Below, piece after piece: positions 33,431 to 40,942 of a stretch of DNA of 64,000 bases. The DNA lies in assembly GCF_015354245.1 (NCBI RefSeq), contig NZ_JADKYZ010000005.1:124001-188000 (forward strand), read 5' to 3'. The position numbers and the translations under genes are program-made. Source of the DNA: Diaphorobacter caeni. Lineage in GTDB: Bacteria; Pseudomonadota; Gammaproteobacteria; Burkholderiales; Burkholderiaceae_C. How positions within the stretch are numbered: the stretch's first letter is position 1; the number at the start of each line of letters is the position of its first letter. The notes beneath the pieces were generated by a model that was not told the origin of the DNA, made no database searches, and worked only from the letters and a program-made list of their open reading frames with translations.

Positions 33431-33500
33431 ATCCTCAGGGGTGGCAGAATCGAAGTTTCGGCTGGGTCAGCACCTCTTTTTTCATTTTTTCTCTCCCCCC

Positions 33501-34205
33501 ATGTTCACCGGTATTGTTCAAGCCACGGCGGGCATCGCCGCCATCGAAGATCGCGCTGGGCTGCGCACGTTCACGCTGGAGTTTCCCGAGGGGTTCTGCA
33601 AGGACCTCGAGATCGGCGCGAGCGTGGCGACCGATGGCGTGTGCCTGACGGTGACCGAGCTGGTGTCGCCGACGCGCGCCAATTTCGACGTGATGCTGCA
33701 GAGCCTGAACATCACCACGCTCGGCAGCTATGGCCAAGGCGACCGGGTGAACGTGGAGCGCGCGGCCAAGGATGGCGCCGAGATTGGCGGACACCCGCTG
33801 TCGGGCCACATCGATTTTCGCGCGACGCTCGCCGAGGTGAGGCATCTGGAGAACAACGTGGTCTGGCGCGTCGCCGTGCCCGAGGCGTTTCGCCGCTATG
33901 TGTTCGCCAAGGGCTATATCGCGATCCACGGCGCGAGCCTGACCGTGGCCGAGGTGAACCGGCAGGAAGGCTGGTTCGAGGTCTGGCTGATCCCCGAGAC
34001 GCTGCGCGCCACGGTGTTCGCCGCGAAGAAGGCGGGCGATGCGCTCAACATCGAGATCGAGCGCAGCACGCAGGTGGTGGTCGACACCGTGCGCGAGACC
34101 GTGCAGGAAAGCCTCGGCCGGCTGCAGCCGGTGCTGGAGGCGATTCTCAAGGAAAAGGGCCTGTCGCTCGAGGATTTCATCCAGTCGCCCCAGTTGCCCA
34201 AGTGA
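33501..34205 (+). CDS. ribE: Riboflavin synthase alpha-type (lumazine dismutation)
   Basis: A 234-residue protein starting MFTGIVQATAG, the hallmark of riboflavin synthase, which converts two 6,7-dimethyl-8-ribityllumazine to riboflavin. Two lumazine-binding half-domains are seen: GASVATDGVCLTVTEL/NVERAAKDGAEIGGHPLSGHID and GYIAIHGASLTVAEV/NIEIERSTQVVVDTV. The C-terminal 35 residues (ESLGRLQPVLEAILKEKGLS) are longer than in E. coli RibC. No FMN riboswitch precedes it. Its stop overlaps the GNAT start (TGATG). Whether it is the main or a second riboflavin synthase of the cell is not visible. Confidence 0.88.
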   Translation: MFTGIVQATAGIAAIEDRAGLRTFTLEFPEGFCKDLEIGASVATDGVCLTVTELVSPTRANFDVMLQSLNITTLGSYGQGDRVNVERAAKDGAEIGGHPLSGHIDFRATLAEVRHLENNVVWRVAVPEAFRRYVFAKGYIAIHGASLTVAEVNRQEGWFEVWLIPETLRATVFAAKKAGDALNIEIERSTQVVVDTVRETVQESLGRLQPVLEAILKEKGLSLEDFIQSPQLPK

Positions 34206-34723
34206 TGATGGACGGGGCTGTGCGCCCGCTGCAGCCTGATGATTTGCAGGGCTTGCTGCGGGTGCAGCGTGCCTGTTATGGCGATGCTTATGTCGAGGGC
34301 GCGGATGTGTTTTCGCGGCGCATCGCGAGCGCGGCCAATTGCTCGCTGGTGCTCAAAAGTGAAGGCGTTGTGTGTGCTTACCTCGCCGCTTATCGCAGCC
34401 GCATCGGCAAGGTCACGCCCCTGCATGGGGACTTTGATGCGGTGAGCGAGCCCGATACGCTGTATCTGCATGACATGGCCGTGCATCCCGAGTATGTGGG
34501 GCAGGGGCTGGCGCATCTTCTGCTGCTGCGCATGCGGGAGATCGCACGCGATGCGCAGCTGCCGTATTCCGGATTGGTGTCCGTGCAGGGTTCGCAGTTC
34601 TATTGGGCGCGGCAGGGATACGCGCTGCACCCCTTGACCGATCCTCAACAGCAGCAACGTCTCGCCAGCTACGGCGATGATGCGGTTTATATGCTTTGCG
34701 AGTTGGGTTTTACGAAGCCTTAG
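34205..34723 (+). CDS. GNAT-family N-acetyltransferase
   Basis: A 172-residue GNAT enzyme. The acetyl-CoA-binding motif A is DTLYLHDMAVHPEYVGQGLAHLLLLRMRE in consecutive pieces (VHPEYVGQGLAHLLL is the V-x-P-x-Y-x-G-x-G-x-A loop), with strand VCAYLAAYRS before it and the C-terminal FYWARQGYALHPL strand. The start overlaps the riboflavin synthase stop by one base, so the two are translationally coupled; a second ATG follows at 34208. Acceptor amine unknown. Confidence 0.87.
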   Translation: MMDGAVRPLQPDDLQGLLRVQRACYGDAYVEGADVFSRRIASAANCSLVLKSEGVVCAYLAAYRSRIGKVTPLHGDFDAVSEPDTLYLHDMAVHPEYVGQGLAHLLLLRMREIARDAQLPYSGLVSVQGSQFYWARQGYALHPLTDPQQQQRLASYGDDAVYMLCELGFTKP

Positions 34724-34749
34724 GCTTCGAGTAGCTGATCGTTTGAGGG

Positions 34750-34842
34750 CGGCAATACAGCCCTTGATACTTTGTTGCAGAGCCTTGCCGTATCGACATA
34801 CTGTCTGCGGCTCTGCGTCGCGTCTCAAGGGCTGTCTTGCCG
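34750..34842. repeat. Covarying hairpin element, copy 4 (93 bp)
   Basis: Outer arms CGGCAATACAGCCCTTGA and TCAAGGGCTGTCTTGCCG, inner arms GCAGAGCC/GGCTCTGC, apical GTAT-cgac-ATAC. Relative to the other copies the CTCA/TGAG pair has become TTGA/TCAA and GTAC/GTAC has become GTAT/ATAC, both preserving pairing. It lies between the convergent GNAT and acylase genes, 26 bp after the GNAT stop. Confidence 0.88.
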
Positions 34843-34925
34843 TTGTGGGGAGAGATTGAGCGCTCTGAACTCTTCGCTGTTCGTCGTTTGAAGAGACGCC
34901 CGATTGCGTAGAGTTCAGTGCTGTC

Positions 34926-37406
34926 TTACGGCGTCAGCGTGATTCTTTCTTTGGTGACTTTCTCCACCGCATCGCGCGAATAGGTCAGGGGAAAGTACTT
35001 GCCTTCGGCCCAGGTGCTGGCGAGGTCGCGGTAGTGGGGGCTGGACGGGTTGCCCGATTGGCCGGGGGTGTTGACCACGCGTGAGGCGTCCCATTGGCCC
35101 ACGTCGACGACCATGCGGAACGAGGCGCCCGAGGTGAGCTGGTAGGTTGCGGGGTTGTAGCTCGTCGCCATGGGCGTGGCCCAGGAACCGCCCACGCCGC
35201 CTGCGCCGACGTTCAGGCGCTGCTTGGTGGCGTCGTCCACCACTGCCGCGAGCGGGTGAACGAAGTTGGCCTGGTGCAGCGTGCCCCAGCTCCATTTGAG
35301 CGCGTCGGCGCCCTGCTTTTCCTGCATCCACTGCATGGCGGGCGCAATGGACGAGAGCAGCAGCTTGTCGCGGTCTGCCGGGCTCATCCAGCCTTGCGGA
35401 TTTTCGAGCACGGCGATCATGCGGGTGGCGCTGGTGTCCTTGGCGAAGGCGCGCTCGTTCGGAGCGAGCAGCTTTTCACTCACCGCCTTCTTGAGCGTCG
35501 CGCTGCTCCAGACTTCGTACAGAGCGGCGGCGGGGCTGCCCGGCGACATGGTGCCGTTCCAGTTCTTGAGCAGCGCAAGGCCCTCGGCGATCTGGCCGTC
35601 GTCGCTCTCCAGCGGCGCGAGCAGCTTGAGCAGGCGCTGCGCGGGCACGGCGACGATGTCGGTCTGCCAGGCTTCGGAGTCGGCCACGGTGAGCTTTCTG
35701 CCGTCCTTGGCGGCCTGCTCGAACAGGCCGTGCAGGCGCTGCGCGCGCGCCGAATCGCTCCATTCGTAGCCAATGCCTTTCTGGTAGAGCGGATGCTCGG
35801 GCGGCACGTTGTTCTCGTTGGCGGTGACCACGTAGCCGCGCTTCGGGTTGTACTCCCATGGCAGCTCGTCGCCGTTGCGGTAGCCCGACCATTCATAGCG
35901 GCCGTCACCGGGCACGGGCATCAGGCCGTCCCAGTTGTTGCGGATGGGCGTGAGGCCGCCGGGAATCCAGCCGATGTTGCCGCTGCTGTCCGCGTAGACC
36001 TGGTTTTCGCCGGGTGCGCCCCAGCGGTTCATCGCGGCGCGGAACTGGTCGAAATTCTGGGCACGCATGTAGTCCATCGAACCGAAGTACGGCGCCATGC
36101 CGTAGTCCAGCCACGCGGCGCGCAGCGCATAGGCACGGCCCTTGGTGGTGACCAGCACCGGGCCGTGGCGGGTGTACCAGTTGTCGACCTTGCGCGGCGC
36201 GTTCTCGCCCTTGACGACGATGAGCTCGGTCACCTTGGTCATCGGTTCCCAGCGGCCCTGGTACTTGTATTCGCGCTCGTTGGTGCGGAAGGTCTCGTAG
36301 ACGTAGAGGTCCTCCTGGTCCATGTAGAAGCGCGTCAGACCGAACGCGATGCGGCCGTTGTGGCCGATGGAGATGCCCGGCAGAAACGGCTCGCCCGCGC
36401 CGATCACGTCCATGCCCGGTGCCGAGATGTGGGAGATGTAGCGCAGGCTCGGCGCGCCATGCGCGCGGTGCGGATCGTTGGCGAGGATGGGGCGGCCGGT
36501 CTTCGTCATCGACGGCGCGATGGTCCAGTTGTTGCTGCCGTAGCTGGCGAGCGTGTTGGCGTCGGCCACGTTCAAGGTGGAGGCGGAGAGGTCCAGCAGC
36601 CGCTCCGGCGTGGTGTTCGCGGCGAGCACCTTGACGTTGTCCTTGGTGAACTTGGGGCTTGCCGTGGCGAGCGCATAGGCCGCCTTCAGCTCCTTGCCCG
36701 GCAGGCCGCAGACGTTGAGGCCGTCGGGCACCTGGGGCTTCACGTCGGGCACCAGTTCGCGGCGCAGCCAGTCGACGCGCGCGCCGTTGGCCTTGCCGTC
36801 GCAGAAGGCCTGGGCGCGGTCCACCTCGCTGGTGAAATTGAGCGTCAGGCCATGGTGGCGGATGCGCACGATGTCCTCGGGCGTCCATTGCGCGGGCTGA
36901 TAGCCGAGCAGTTTGAACTCCTCGGGCAGCAGCGCGGGGTCGGCTCTGACCTCGGCAACGTAGGCGTTCACTCCGGAGACGAACGCCTCCGCCACGCGCT
37001 TCGAATCGGAGCCGTAGGCCAGCCACTCGCGGTACATGTCGCCGCGGAACAGCACGGCGCGCGCGGCCTTGTCGCTGTCCACCCACGAGGCGCCGAAATC
37101 CGCAGCCATCTCACCGAGCCCGCGCTTGCGCCACAGATCCATCTGCCACAGCCGGTCACGCGCGGCCATGTAGCCCTGGGCGACGAAGGCGTCGTACGTG
37201 GATGCGGCATAGATGTGTGGCACGCCCCATTGGTCGATCAGCACTTCGGCGGGCTTCTCAAGCGCCGTCAGCTTGGCCTGGCGGGAGCTGCTGGAGGTCG
37301 AGATCGAGCTACAACCCGTGACAGTGAGGACCACTGCCAGCACGGCGGCCAGACGCGGCGAGCGCAGGGGAAAAGGGGGAAAAGAGGGCGCGGAATGGCG
37401 CTGCAT
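34926..37406 (-). CDS. Penicillin acylase-family lipoprotein (Ntn hydrolase)
   Basis: An 826-residue periplasmic Ntn-hydrolase precursor. The N-terminus has a lipobox, LTVTG-Cys32. The alpha chain (about 50-270) begins VLIDQWGVPHIYA with MAARDRLWQMDLWRKRGLGEMA, a spacer follows, and the beta chain starts at the nucleophile Ser291 in YGSNNWTIAPSMTKTGRPILANDPH, released by autocleavage. GENQVYADSSGNIGWIPGG and WGTLHQANFVHPL are typical later segments. The family deacylates beta-lactams or acyl-homoserine lactones; the true substrate here is unknown. A solitary gene, divergent from the Nudix gene. Confidence 0.9.
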   Translation of the reverse strand: MQRHSAPSFPPFPLRSPRLAAVLAVVLTVTGCSSISTSSSSRQAKLTALEKPAEVLIDQWGVPHIYAASTYDAFVAQGYMAARDRLWQMDLWRKRGLGEMAADFGASWVDSDKAARAVLFRGDMYREWLAYGSDSKRVAEAFVSGVNAYVAEVRADPALLPEEFKLLGYQPAQWTPEDIVRIRHHGLTLNFTSEVDRAQAFCDGKANGARVDWLRRELVPDVKPQVPDGLNVCGLPGKELKAAYALATASPKFTKDNVKVLAANTTPERLLDLSASTLNVADANTLASYGSNNWTIAPSMTKTGRPILANDPHRAHGAPSLRYISHISAPGMDVIGAGEPFLPGISIGHNGRIAFGLTRFYMDQEDLYVYETFRTNEREYKYQGRWEPMTKVTELIVVKGENAPRKVDNWYTRHGPVLVTTKGRAYALRAAWLDYGMAPYFGSMDYMRAQNFDQFRAAMNRWGAPGENQVYADSSGNIGWIPGGLTPIRNNWDGLMPVPGDGRYEWSGYRNGDELPWEYNPKRGYVVTANENNVPPEHPLYQKGIGYEWSDSARAQRLHGLFEQAAKDGRKLTVADSEAWQTDIVAVPAQRLLKLLAPLESDDGQIAEGLALLKNWNGTMSPGSPAAALYEVWSSATLKKAVSEKLLAPNERAFAKDTSATRMIAVLENPQGWMSPADRDKLLLSSIAPAMQWMQEKQGADALKWSWGTLHQANFVHPLAAVVDDATKQRLNVGAGGVGGSWATPMATSYNPATYQLTSGASFRMVVDVGQWDASRVVNTPGQSGNPSSPHYRDLASTWAEGKYFPLTYSRDAVEKVTKERITLTP

Positions 37407-37540
37407 GGGAGTCTCCTTGGTGTGGCGTCGCCGTCTGCCGGGCGACTTGGGGAAAAATCCATGCTCCGATGCGCGCCGTCGGCAAGAAATACGGGTTTGC
37501 GCGGCAATTTGTTATCAAGTGTGTGTTTCCATAGCGGCCT

Positions 37541-37563
37541 CCGGGGCTTGTAAATTGCCCCGG
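37541..37563. promoter_or_regulatory. Inverted repeat ahead of Nudix gene
   Basis: CCGGGGC and GCCCCGG arms with a 9-bp AT-rich spacer, ending 13 bp before the Nudix ATG. Could be an operator or an mRNA hairpin near the ribosome site. Significance uncertain in GC-rich DNA. Confidence 0.3.
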
Positions 37564-37576
37564 CCATAATGCGCGC

Positions 37577-38062
37577 ATGCCAAATCGCTGGAAGCCCAAC
37601 GTTACCGCAGCAGCCGTCATCGAACGAGACGGTCATTTCTTGTTGATTGAAGAGGACACCGCCGATGGTCTGCGCCTGAACAATCCCGCCGGCCATCTCG
37701 ACCCCGGCGAATCGCCCGTGCAGGCCTGCGTGCGCGAGGTGCTGGAGGAGACGGGCTACGACTTCGTGCCCGAAGCGCTCGTCGGCATCTACATGAACCG
37801 CTTCGTGCGCACCCGCACCGGCGACGACATCACCTACATGCGCTTCGCGTTCTGCGGGAGAGTAAGCGCTCACCATGAATGGCGCTCATTGGATGACGGC
37901 ATCGTGCGCGCGGTGTGGATGACGCTCGAAGAGATCAAGGCCACCCGGGCGCGGCACCGCAGCCCGTTCGTGGTCCAGAACATCGAGGACTATCTGAACG
38001 GCCAGCGCTATCCGCTGTCGATGGTGAACACGCACGACAGCGTCTACAAGTCGCCCCTCTGA
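37577..38062 (+). CDS. Nudix hydrolase (NudJ-like)
   Basis: A 161-residue Nudix hydrolase. The box GHLDPGESPVQACVREVLEETG (in order: G39, E44, then REVLEETG) matches GX5EX7REUXEEXGU and binds the metal ions used to cleave nucleoside diphosphate-linked substrates. The N-terminal strand TAAAVIERDGHFLLIEE and the C-terminal ARHRSPFVVQNIEDYLNG resemble the NudJ phosphatase subgroup, active on HMP-pyrophosphate or nucleotides. It is convergent with the LysR gene at 38070, only 7 bp away. Confidence 0.9.
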   Translation: MPNRWKPNVTAAAVIERDGHFLLIEEDTADGLRLNNPAGHLDPGESPVQACVREVLEETGYDFVPEALVGIYMNRFVRTRTGDDITYMRFAFCGRVSAHHEWRSLDDGIVRAVWMTLEEIKATRARHRSPFVVQNIEDYLNGQRYPLSMVNTHDSVYKSPL

Positions 38063-38069
38063 TGTTCGA

Positions 38070-39035
38070 TCATCTGGCTTGGCGGGGTTGCTTGAGCAGC
38101 CAGGCCAGCAGCAGTGCGTGCACGCTGTCCGGCACCGCCGCCGCGGGCGCGAGCAGGCAGTAGCGCGAGCCGTCTTCAACAAAGCCGAGTGGTGCGCTGA
38201 GCACGCCGCTTTGCAGATCGTCCCTCACCAACTCCTCCGGCCCGATGGCGACGCCAAGTCCCGCAATGGCGGCCTGCAGGCTGAAATAGAAGTGCTCGTA
38301 TACCTGCGAATTCATCCGCGAATTTGCATGCGCTCTGGTCTGTGATGGAAGCGCCTGCCCGCTGATCCGCGACCAGGTGCGCCATGCGTCCGGCCGGGTG
38401 CGCGTGTGCAGCAGCGCCGCGTTGGTGCGCAGCAGCTGCTTCTGGGTGAACCAGCGCGCCACCTGCTCGGTGCGGCAGACCGGGCCGATACGTTCGACGA
38501 ACAGCACATCCGCATGCATGGTGGGCGGCCATGCGAAATCGTCGCGGCGTATCGCGAGATCGATTCCTCCGCCGAACGAGAAGCTCCCGCCGCCCGCGAC
38601 GAGGTGCACCTGGGCGTGCGGATGCGACTTGGCCAGTTGGCGCAGAAACACCGGCCAGCGAGGCAGCAGCCAGCGCATGAGCAGCGTCGGCTCACATGAC
38701 AGCGTGAGGCGCTGCCCATCGGTTGCGCTCGCGCGCAGTCGCTGGCATGCGCTGCGCATGCGCTCCATGCCCTCCCGTACGGCGGTCGCCAGATCGCGTC
38801 CCGCATCGGTGAGGAAAACGCGCCGACTGCGGCGCTCAAACAGCGCGACGCCGAGATCCTCCTCAAGCGCCCGGACAGACCGGCTGATCGCGCCATGCGT
38901 GAGATGCAGCTCATCAGCGGCGCGCCCGAAATGTTCGAGCCGCGCCGCTGCCTCAAAGCATCTGAGCGCGTTGAGTGACGGCATGCGCTGCGCTGCAATG
39001 GGTGAGTTCAACTCACCATCATGGTCAGAATTCAT
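38070..39035 (-). CDS. LysR-family (GcvA-type) regulator
   Basis: A 321-residue LysR regulator with the GcvA-like HTH PSLNALRCFEAAARLEHFGRAADELHLTHGAISRSVRALEEDLG (seen in order: LNALRCFEAAARL, RAADELHLTHGAIS, SVRALEEDLG). The effector domain includes LTLSCEPTLLMRWLLPRWP and IDLAIRRDD. Three starts are possible (39062, 39035, 38984); I prefer 39035 because GGGAG lies upstream. It is divergent from a LysE exporter gene with a 66-bp gap, the classic arrangement in which the regulator activates its exporter. Confidence 0.87.
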   Translation of the reverse strand: MNSDHDGELNSPIAAQRMPSLNALRCFEAAARLEHFGRAADELHLTHGAISRSVRALEEDLGVALFERRSRRVFLTDAGRDLATAVREGMERMRSACQRLRASATDGQRLTLSCEPTLLMRWLLPRWPVFLRQLAKSHPHAQVHLVAGGGSFSFGGGIDLAIRRDDFAWPPTMHADVLFVERIGPVCRTEQVARWFTQKQLLRTNAALLHTRTRPDAWRTWSRISGQALPSQTRAHANSRMNSQVYEHFYFSLQAAIAGLGVAIGPEELVRDDLQSGVLSAPLGFVEDGSRYCLLAPAAAVPDSVHALLLAWLLKQPRQAR

Positions 39036-39101
39036 CGTTTGATTGTGCTCCCTGTCGCTCATACGATCCAGCCGTCACATGAACGAGAGAAGAGTTGCGC
39101 G

Positions 39102-39719
39102 ATGATGAACGAATGGTTCACCGTAGTCACCATCACCACGCTGGCGGTGATCAGCCCGGGGCCGGATTTCGCGATGGTCTCGCGCAACGCGCTGATGCTG
39201 TCGCGGCGCGCGGGCGTGCTCACTGCGCTCGGCATCGCTCTGGGAGTCTGGGTGCATGTGAGCTACACGCTGCTCGGCGTGGGGCTGCTCATGAAGCAGT
39301 CGCTGCCGCTGTTCAACGCCGTGAAGCTGCTCGGCGCGCTGTATCTGATCTACCTTGGCGTGCAGATGCTGCGTGCCCAACCGGGCTCGGAGTTGCGGCA
39401 GACATCCACCCAGCCACCGTCGGACTGGGCGGCGCTGCGCACCGGGTTTCTCACCAACGCGCTGAACCCCAAGACCACGGTGTTCGTCGTGAGCCTGTTC
39501 ATGCAGGTGGTGCAGCCCGCCACACCGTTCGGCGTGCAGCTGGCCTATGGCGCGTTCATTTCGGTGGCGCACCTGCTGTGGTTCGCGGTGGTGGCCCGCT
39601 GCTTCTCCGCCGCATCGGTGCGCGAGCGGCTGCTCGCGGTGCGGCACTGGATCGACCGCGTATTCGGCGCCGTGCTCGTGAGCCTCGGGCTGGCGCTGGC
39701 GGTCTCGCGCAACGCATGA
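39102..39719 (+). CDS. LysE/RhtB-family amino acid exporter
   Basis: A 205-residue membrane protein with about six hydrophobic helices, starting NEWFTVVTITTLAVISPGPDFAMV. The SPGPDF motif followed by RNALMLSRRAGVLTALGIALG is diagnostic of LysE/RhtB translocators, and GFLTNALNPKTTVFVVSLFMQ is the conserved fourth-helix region. It exports amino acids or analogues across the inner membrane. Two adjacent ATGs (39102, 39105) follow GAGAGAAGAG. Divergent LysR at 38070-39035 is the probable regulator. Confidence 0.92.
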   Translation: MMNEWFTVVTITTLAVISPGPDFAMVSRNALMLSRRAGVLTALGIALGVWVHVSYTLLGVGLLMKQSLPLFNAVKLLGALYLIYLGVQMLRAQPGSELRQTSTQPPSDWAALRTGFLTNALNPKTTVFVVSLFMQVVQPATPFGVQLAYGAFISVAHLLWFAVVARCFSAASVRERLLAVRHWIDRVFGAVLVSLGLALAVSRNA

Positions 39720-39773
39720 GGCAGACCGACCGGCACCGAAGCGCCGGGCAATCTCACCGATGCAAACACGTTC

Positions 39774-40391
39774 TTATGCTGACGCTTCCGGGAAGATCGG
39801 CTCGCCCAGATTCAGCATCAGGCGGTTGGCCCACGCGAAGATCGCGTCGGAGTGCAGCAGGTCGAGCACCTCGCCGTCGTTCAGGCCTTGGGCCTTCAGC
39901 GCGTCGATGTCGGCGGCGGCCAGTTCGGCGGGTTTTTCGGTGATCTTCACCGAGAACTCGCCGATCGCCTTTTCACGCGCCGTGGTTCCGGCCGTGCGTG
40001 GCTCGTCGAACACCTGCTCGATCACGTCGGCGCGCTTGGCGAGCTGCTCGAAGCGCTGCGCGTGCACCGACGCGCAGTACACGCAGCCATTGATGCGCGA
40101 GACCACGGTCGCCCCCAGTTCGCGTTCGGCGCGCGAGAGGCCGCCGGGCGCGTACATGATGGCGTTGAACGCGGTCGAGCGCTGGCGCAGGATCTCGGGC
40201 TGGTGCACGAGAAACAGGTAGTAGTCGCTGGTCTTGGCCTTGGGATGGCTTTCCTCCAGCACGGCGATCTGCGCGGGCGTGGCCTTGTCGAGTTCCACGA
40301 CGTCAAGCCAGGCATCCCATTCGAGCGACTCGTTGGTGAAGCCGTGCGACTGGATCAGCTTGGCGGGTTTGAAAACGGCGGGCGTGCTCAT
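39774..40391 (-). CDS. Alkylhydroperoxidase-domain protein (Avi_7169-type)
   Basis: A 205-residue AhpD/carboxymuconolactone-decarboxylase-fold protein. The redox pair is Cys-x2-Cys in INGCVYCASVHAQRFEQLAKR, with the downstream His as in AhpD. Family features include AFNAIMYAPGGLSRAERELGATVVSR and DVIEQVF. I recognise it as the family that occurs next to the Avi_7170-type CMD protein and peptide-type ABC transporters. Its ATG overlaps the stop of that partner (ATGA at 40388-40391). It is the last gene of the 39774-50322 operon. Peroxidase or thiol-redox activity is inferred. Confidence 0.85.
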   Translation of the reverse strand: MSTPAVFKPAKLIQSHGFTNESLEWDAWLDVVELDKATPAQIAVLEESHPKAKTSDYYLFLVHQPEILRQRSTAFNAIMYAPGGLSRAERELGATVVSRINGCVYCASVHAQRFEQLAKRADVIEQVFDEPRTAGTTAREKAIGEFSVKITEKPAELAAADIDALKAQGLNDGEVLDLLHSDAIFAWANRLMLNLGEPIFPEASA

Positions 40392-40921
40392 GCGTGGGCC
40401 TCCTCGGATGCCTTCATCGCTTGGAGACCGGCGATGAGACGAACTTGGTACGACAGGAATGCGATCAGCTGCGACAGCGCGACCACAGCGGGCGTGCTGA
40501 TGCCGGCGGCGGGCAGCGCGAGCAGCGCGGCCTTGTCGCCTTCCACGGGGTCTTCGATCAGCGTGCGCGTGAACTGCAGCATCGCGGCGAGACGCGTGTC
40601 GGCCACGTCCTTGGGCTCGCCGCGGTCGGCGATCTCGACGAGCGCCGCATCGCAGCCCACGGCGAGCAGGCGCTCGCTGTAGTGCGTCGCGAGCTCGGGC
40701 GCGGGCGTGAGGCGGCATGCGTAGAGCGCGACCAGCAGGCGCTCGGTGAGCGAGATGTCCGCGTCGAGCGAAGCGTCGAACAGCGCGTCGTAGCTGCCCT
40801 GGGTGGCCACCGCGACCTTCTCGCGCTGATGGCGCACTTCGTAGGTGCGGCTGCCCGGTTTCAGGCCGACGATGCGATCGATGAGATCGTTCGCCACGTC
40901 ATAGGTAGGTTGGTCTGCCAT
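40388..40921 (-). CDS. CMD-domain protein (Avi_7170-type)
   Basis: A 177-residue all-helical carboxymuconolactone-decarboxylase-fold protein (DVANDLIDRIVGLKPGSRTYEVRHQREKV in order at the N-terminus; LLVALYACRLTP; MLQFTRTLIEDPVEGDKAALLAL). It lacks the Cys-x2-Cys motif of its neighbour, so it is probably a structural or substrate-binding partner. It begins 21 bp after the BAAT hydrolase stop and is translationally coupled to the Avi_7169-type gene. The pair is conserved together, but its reaction is unknown to me. Confidence 0.82.
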   Translation of the reverse strand: MADQPTYDVANDLIDRIVGLKPGSRTYEVRHQREKVAVATQGSYDALFDASLDADISLTERLLVALYACRLTPAPELATHYSERLLAVGCDAALVEIADRGEPKDVADTRLAAMLQFTRTLIEDPVEGDKAALLALPAAGISTPAVVALSQLIAFLSYQVRLIAGLQAMKASEEAHA

Positions 40922-40942
40922 GCAGAGGTTCCTTGGGTTGAT

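Noticed and set aside
33431-33500. Possible FMN riboswitch ahead of the riboflavin synthase gene
   Set aside because: The leader is only about 70 bp and has none of the conserved RFN element blocks.
34854-34922. Inverted repeat TGAACTC...GAGTTCA downstream of the GNAT and acylase genes
   Set aside because: The arms are 7 bp and about 40 bp apart, without a T-tract; chance occurrence is likely.
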